Assembly (NCBI GenBank): GCA_011041825.1
Contig: DRAO01000245.1
Coordinates: 1 to 5,390, forward strand
DNA from: Chloroflexota bacterium
Lineage (GTDB): Bacteria; Chloroflexota; Anaerolineae; SpSt-600
DNA length: 5,390 bases
Reading direction: 5' to 3'
In this document: positions 4,112 through 5,390 of the stretch, piece by piece
Numbering within the stretch: the first letter of the stretch is position 1
Layout of the letters: each line of letters starts with the position of its first letter
Notes under the pieces: generated by a model
Seen by the model: the letters and a program-made list of their open reading frames with translations, nothing else
What the model was told of the DNA's origin: nothing
The model's database searches: none
Program-made: the position numbers and the translations under genes

Positions 4112-5390
4112 CCCAAAAACTCCTTCACCCTTCTCGCCAGCTCCTTGGTAATCCCCGGCACGGCAGCGATTTCATCTACCGAGGCCTTGCGGATGGCTTC
4201 CACCGAGCCGAAGTGCTCCATCAGAGCCTGGCGGCGTTTAGGACCTATGCCGGGTATGGCCTCCAGAGAAGCGGCCAGGGTCCCCTTTCGGGCTAAGTGG
4301 TGGTGGTAGCCGATGGCGAAGCGGTGAGCCTCATTCCTTATCCTCTGAACCAGGAAAAGGGCCTGAGATGCGGGGGGTAAGCGTATGGGTTCAGATTCAC
4401 CGGGGATGAATATTTCCTCTTCCCGCTTTGCCAGGGCTGCCACCGGCACATCTTCTATACCCAATTCCTCAAGCACTTCTAAAGCCGCATTAAGCTGCCC
4501 CTTCCCTCCATCTACGATGACCAGGTCAGGGCGGTGAGGCCAGGGCTCATCCGAGAGAGCCAAGCGCAATTGTTCCTTCTGGGCCTCTATATAACGGCGG
4601 AAGCGACGTCCCAACACTTCCTTAAGCATTGCATAATCATCTATGCCCTCCACGCCCTTAATGCGGAAACGGCGGTAGAAGCGCTTACGGGGTGTGCCAT
4701 TGACGAAGACCACCATACTTCCAGTGGCCCATTGCCCGTAGATATGCGATACATCGTAGCATTCGATGCGCACGGGCAAGCGGGGGAGGTCAAGGGCCTC
4801 CTCCAACTCGGCCAGGGCCTGGATGTGTTTGGTCCTGTCGGCCTCCCAGCGGGCCTTGAGGGTCTCCAGGATTTCAGCGGCATTCTGGGCCGCCATCTCC
4901 ACCAGTTCCCTCTCCTCCTGGTCTTCGGGCACTTTAAGGATCACCGTGTCGCCCTTGCGGGTACGGAGCCATTCTTCGATGACCAGCGCTTCATCCACCT
5001 CCTGGGGGATTATGATCTTGGGCGGGATGTAGGCGGCTTTGTCGTAGAATTGCTTGAGGAAGGCGGTGAGCACTTCCACCGTGCGTTCCTGCTCGGCTCC
5101 TTCCAGCACGAAGTACTCCCTGCCCACCAGCTTCCCCTGCCTGACGAAGAACACCTGCACGCAAGCTTCACCATCGGAGCGGGCAAAGGCGATGACATCT
5201 TCGTCGGCCATCGTTTGGGAGACGATGCGCTGGTGCTGGGTTACTTTCTCGATGGCCTGGATTTGATCCCGCAAGGTTGCCGCCTTCTCGAAGGCCAGTT
5301 GTGAGGCTGCTTCCTCCATCTGTTTCCACAATTCGCTCACCAATTGCTCGGTCTGCCCTTTGAGGAAGAGGACGATTTGCTCTATCATTG
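4108..5390 (-). CDS. uvrC: Excinuclease ABC subunit C (UvrC), 3' part
   Basis: UvrC makes the dual incisions around DNA lesions in nucleotide excision repair with UvrA and UvrB. The frame is open to the right edge, so the true start and the N-terminal GIY-YIG nuclease domain, which makes the 3' incision, lie outside the window; the first visible Met (5388) is internal. Residue numbers here count from that Met. The UVR motif that contacts UvrB is at about 18-48 (ELWKQMEEAAS..FEKAATLRDQI). The RNase H-like domain that makes the 5' incision follows, with D212 in ECYDVSH, D251 in IDDYAML, D293 in VDGGKGQLN and H355 in AHRFAIG, matching the catalytic set known in E. coli and Thermotoga UvrC. Tandem helix-hairpin-helix motifs close the protein (about 375-426, IPGIGPKRRQAL and VPGITKELARRV). 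Between D251 and D293 the spacing is about 14 residues longer than in E. coli, in a charged helix-like segment. The visible part looks intact. The stop codon overlaps the next ATG. Confidence 0.97.
   Translation of the reverse strand, partial: MIEQIVLFLKGQTEQLVSELWKQMEEAASQLAFEKAATLRDQIQAIEKVTQHQRIVSQTMADEDVIAFARSDGEACVQVFFVRQGKLVGREYFVLEGAEQERTVEVLTAFLKQFYDKAAYIPPKIIIPQEVDEALVIEEWLRTRKGDTVILKVPEDQEERELVEMAAQNAAEILETLKARWEADRTKHIQALAELEEALDLPRLPVRIECYDVSHIYGQWATGSMVVFVNGTPRKRFYRRFRIKGVEGIDDYAMLKEVLGRRFRRYIEAQKEQLRLALSDEPWPHRPDLVIVDGGKGQLNAALEVLEELGIEDVPVAALAKREEEIFIPGESEPIRLPPASQALFLVQRIRNEAHRFAIGYHHHLARKGTLAASLEAIPGIGPKRRQALMEHFGSVEAIRKASVDEIAAVPGITKELARRVKEFLG
4120..4125 (-). promoter_or_regulatory. 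Ribosome binding site for the membrane protein, inside the uvrC 3' end
   Basis: AAGGAG on the minus strand, formed by the Lys-Glu codons near the UvrC C-terminus, lies 8 nt upstream of the ATG at 4111-4109. It decides for the ATG start that places the heptamer repeat inside the coding region, rather than the TTG at codon 35, and it points to translational coupling with uvrC. Confidence 0.75.

Noticed and set aside
3629..4309. 226-codon plus-strand frame spanning the uvrC-membrane protein junction
   Set aside because: It runs antisense through two supported genes and through the heptamer tract, and shows no recognisable protein features.
4534..5304. 256-codon plus-strand frame opposite uvrC
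   Set aside because: It lies entirely antisense to strongly conserved UvrC sequence, its translation matches no family I recognise, and such frames are common in GC-rich genes.

Overview
This window carries a compact, one-directional bacterial gene cluster. Every credible gene lies on the minus strand, so transcription runs from high to low coordinates: uvrC (3' part, continuing off the right edge), a polytopic GT-C-type glycosyltransferase-like membrane protein, a Phd/YefM-type antitoxin, a PIN-domain (VapC-type) toxin, a Tat-exported YkuE-type metallophosphoesterase, and a selenocysteine tRNA (selC) at the left edge. The six genes fill almost the whole window. No stretch of 300 bases lacks a gene, and the long plus-strand reading frames look like shadows of the minus-strand genes.

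The source is probably a member of the Chloroflexota (for example an Anaerolineae-like or related lineage). This is an inference. It rests mainly on the membrane protein, whose many-helix core is followed by two tandem beta-sandwich-like modules with the 'DY(S/T)(I/V)FVHV ... PTS ... VVADE/VVDE ... G(V/L)Y' signature that I associate with Chloroflexota family-39-like proteins. The tRNA-Sec implies that the organism decodes UGA as selenocysteine, but no other selenocysteine gene and no evident selenoprotein is visible here.

Layout in transcription order. uvrC (from beyond 5390 to 4108) ends in an ATGA overlap with the membrane protein gene (4111-1790), and the last UvrC codons supply its Shine-Dalgarno sequence. 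The first codons of the membrane protein gene consist of a heptanucleotide tandem repeat. Changes in copy number there would shift the frame into early stops, making the gene a candidate phase-variable switch. After 41 bp comes the antitoxin-toxin pair, which also has an ATGA overlap. The phosphoesterase follows 15 bp later with a GTG start and a strong Shine-Dalgarno sequence. A near-consensus sigma-70-type promoter lies within its last codons and stop codon, and it points at the tRNA-Sec gene 55 bp beyond.

The tight spacing suggests that uvrC, the membrane protein gene, the toxin-antitoxin pair and the phosphoesterase gene are at least partly co-transcribed, while the tRNA has its own promoter. 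The functions do not form one pathway. DNA repair, envelope modification, an addiction module and an exported hydrolase simply share transcription. The features most worth attention are the heptamer tract at the start of the membrane protein gene and the gene-embedded promoter in front of selC.
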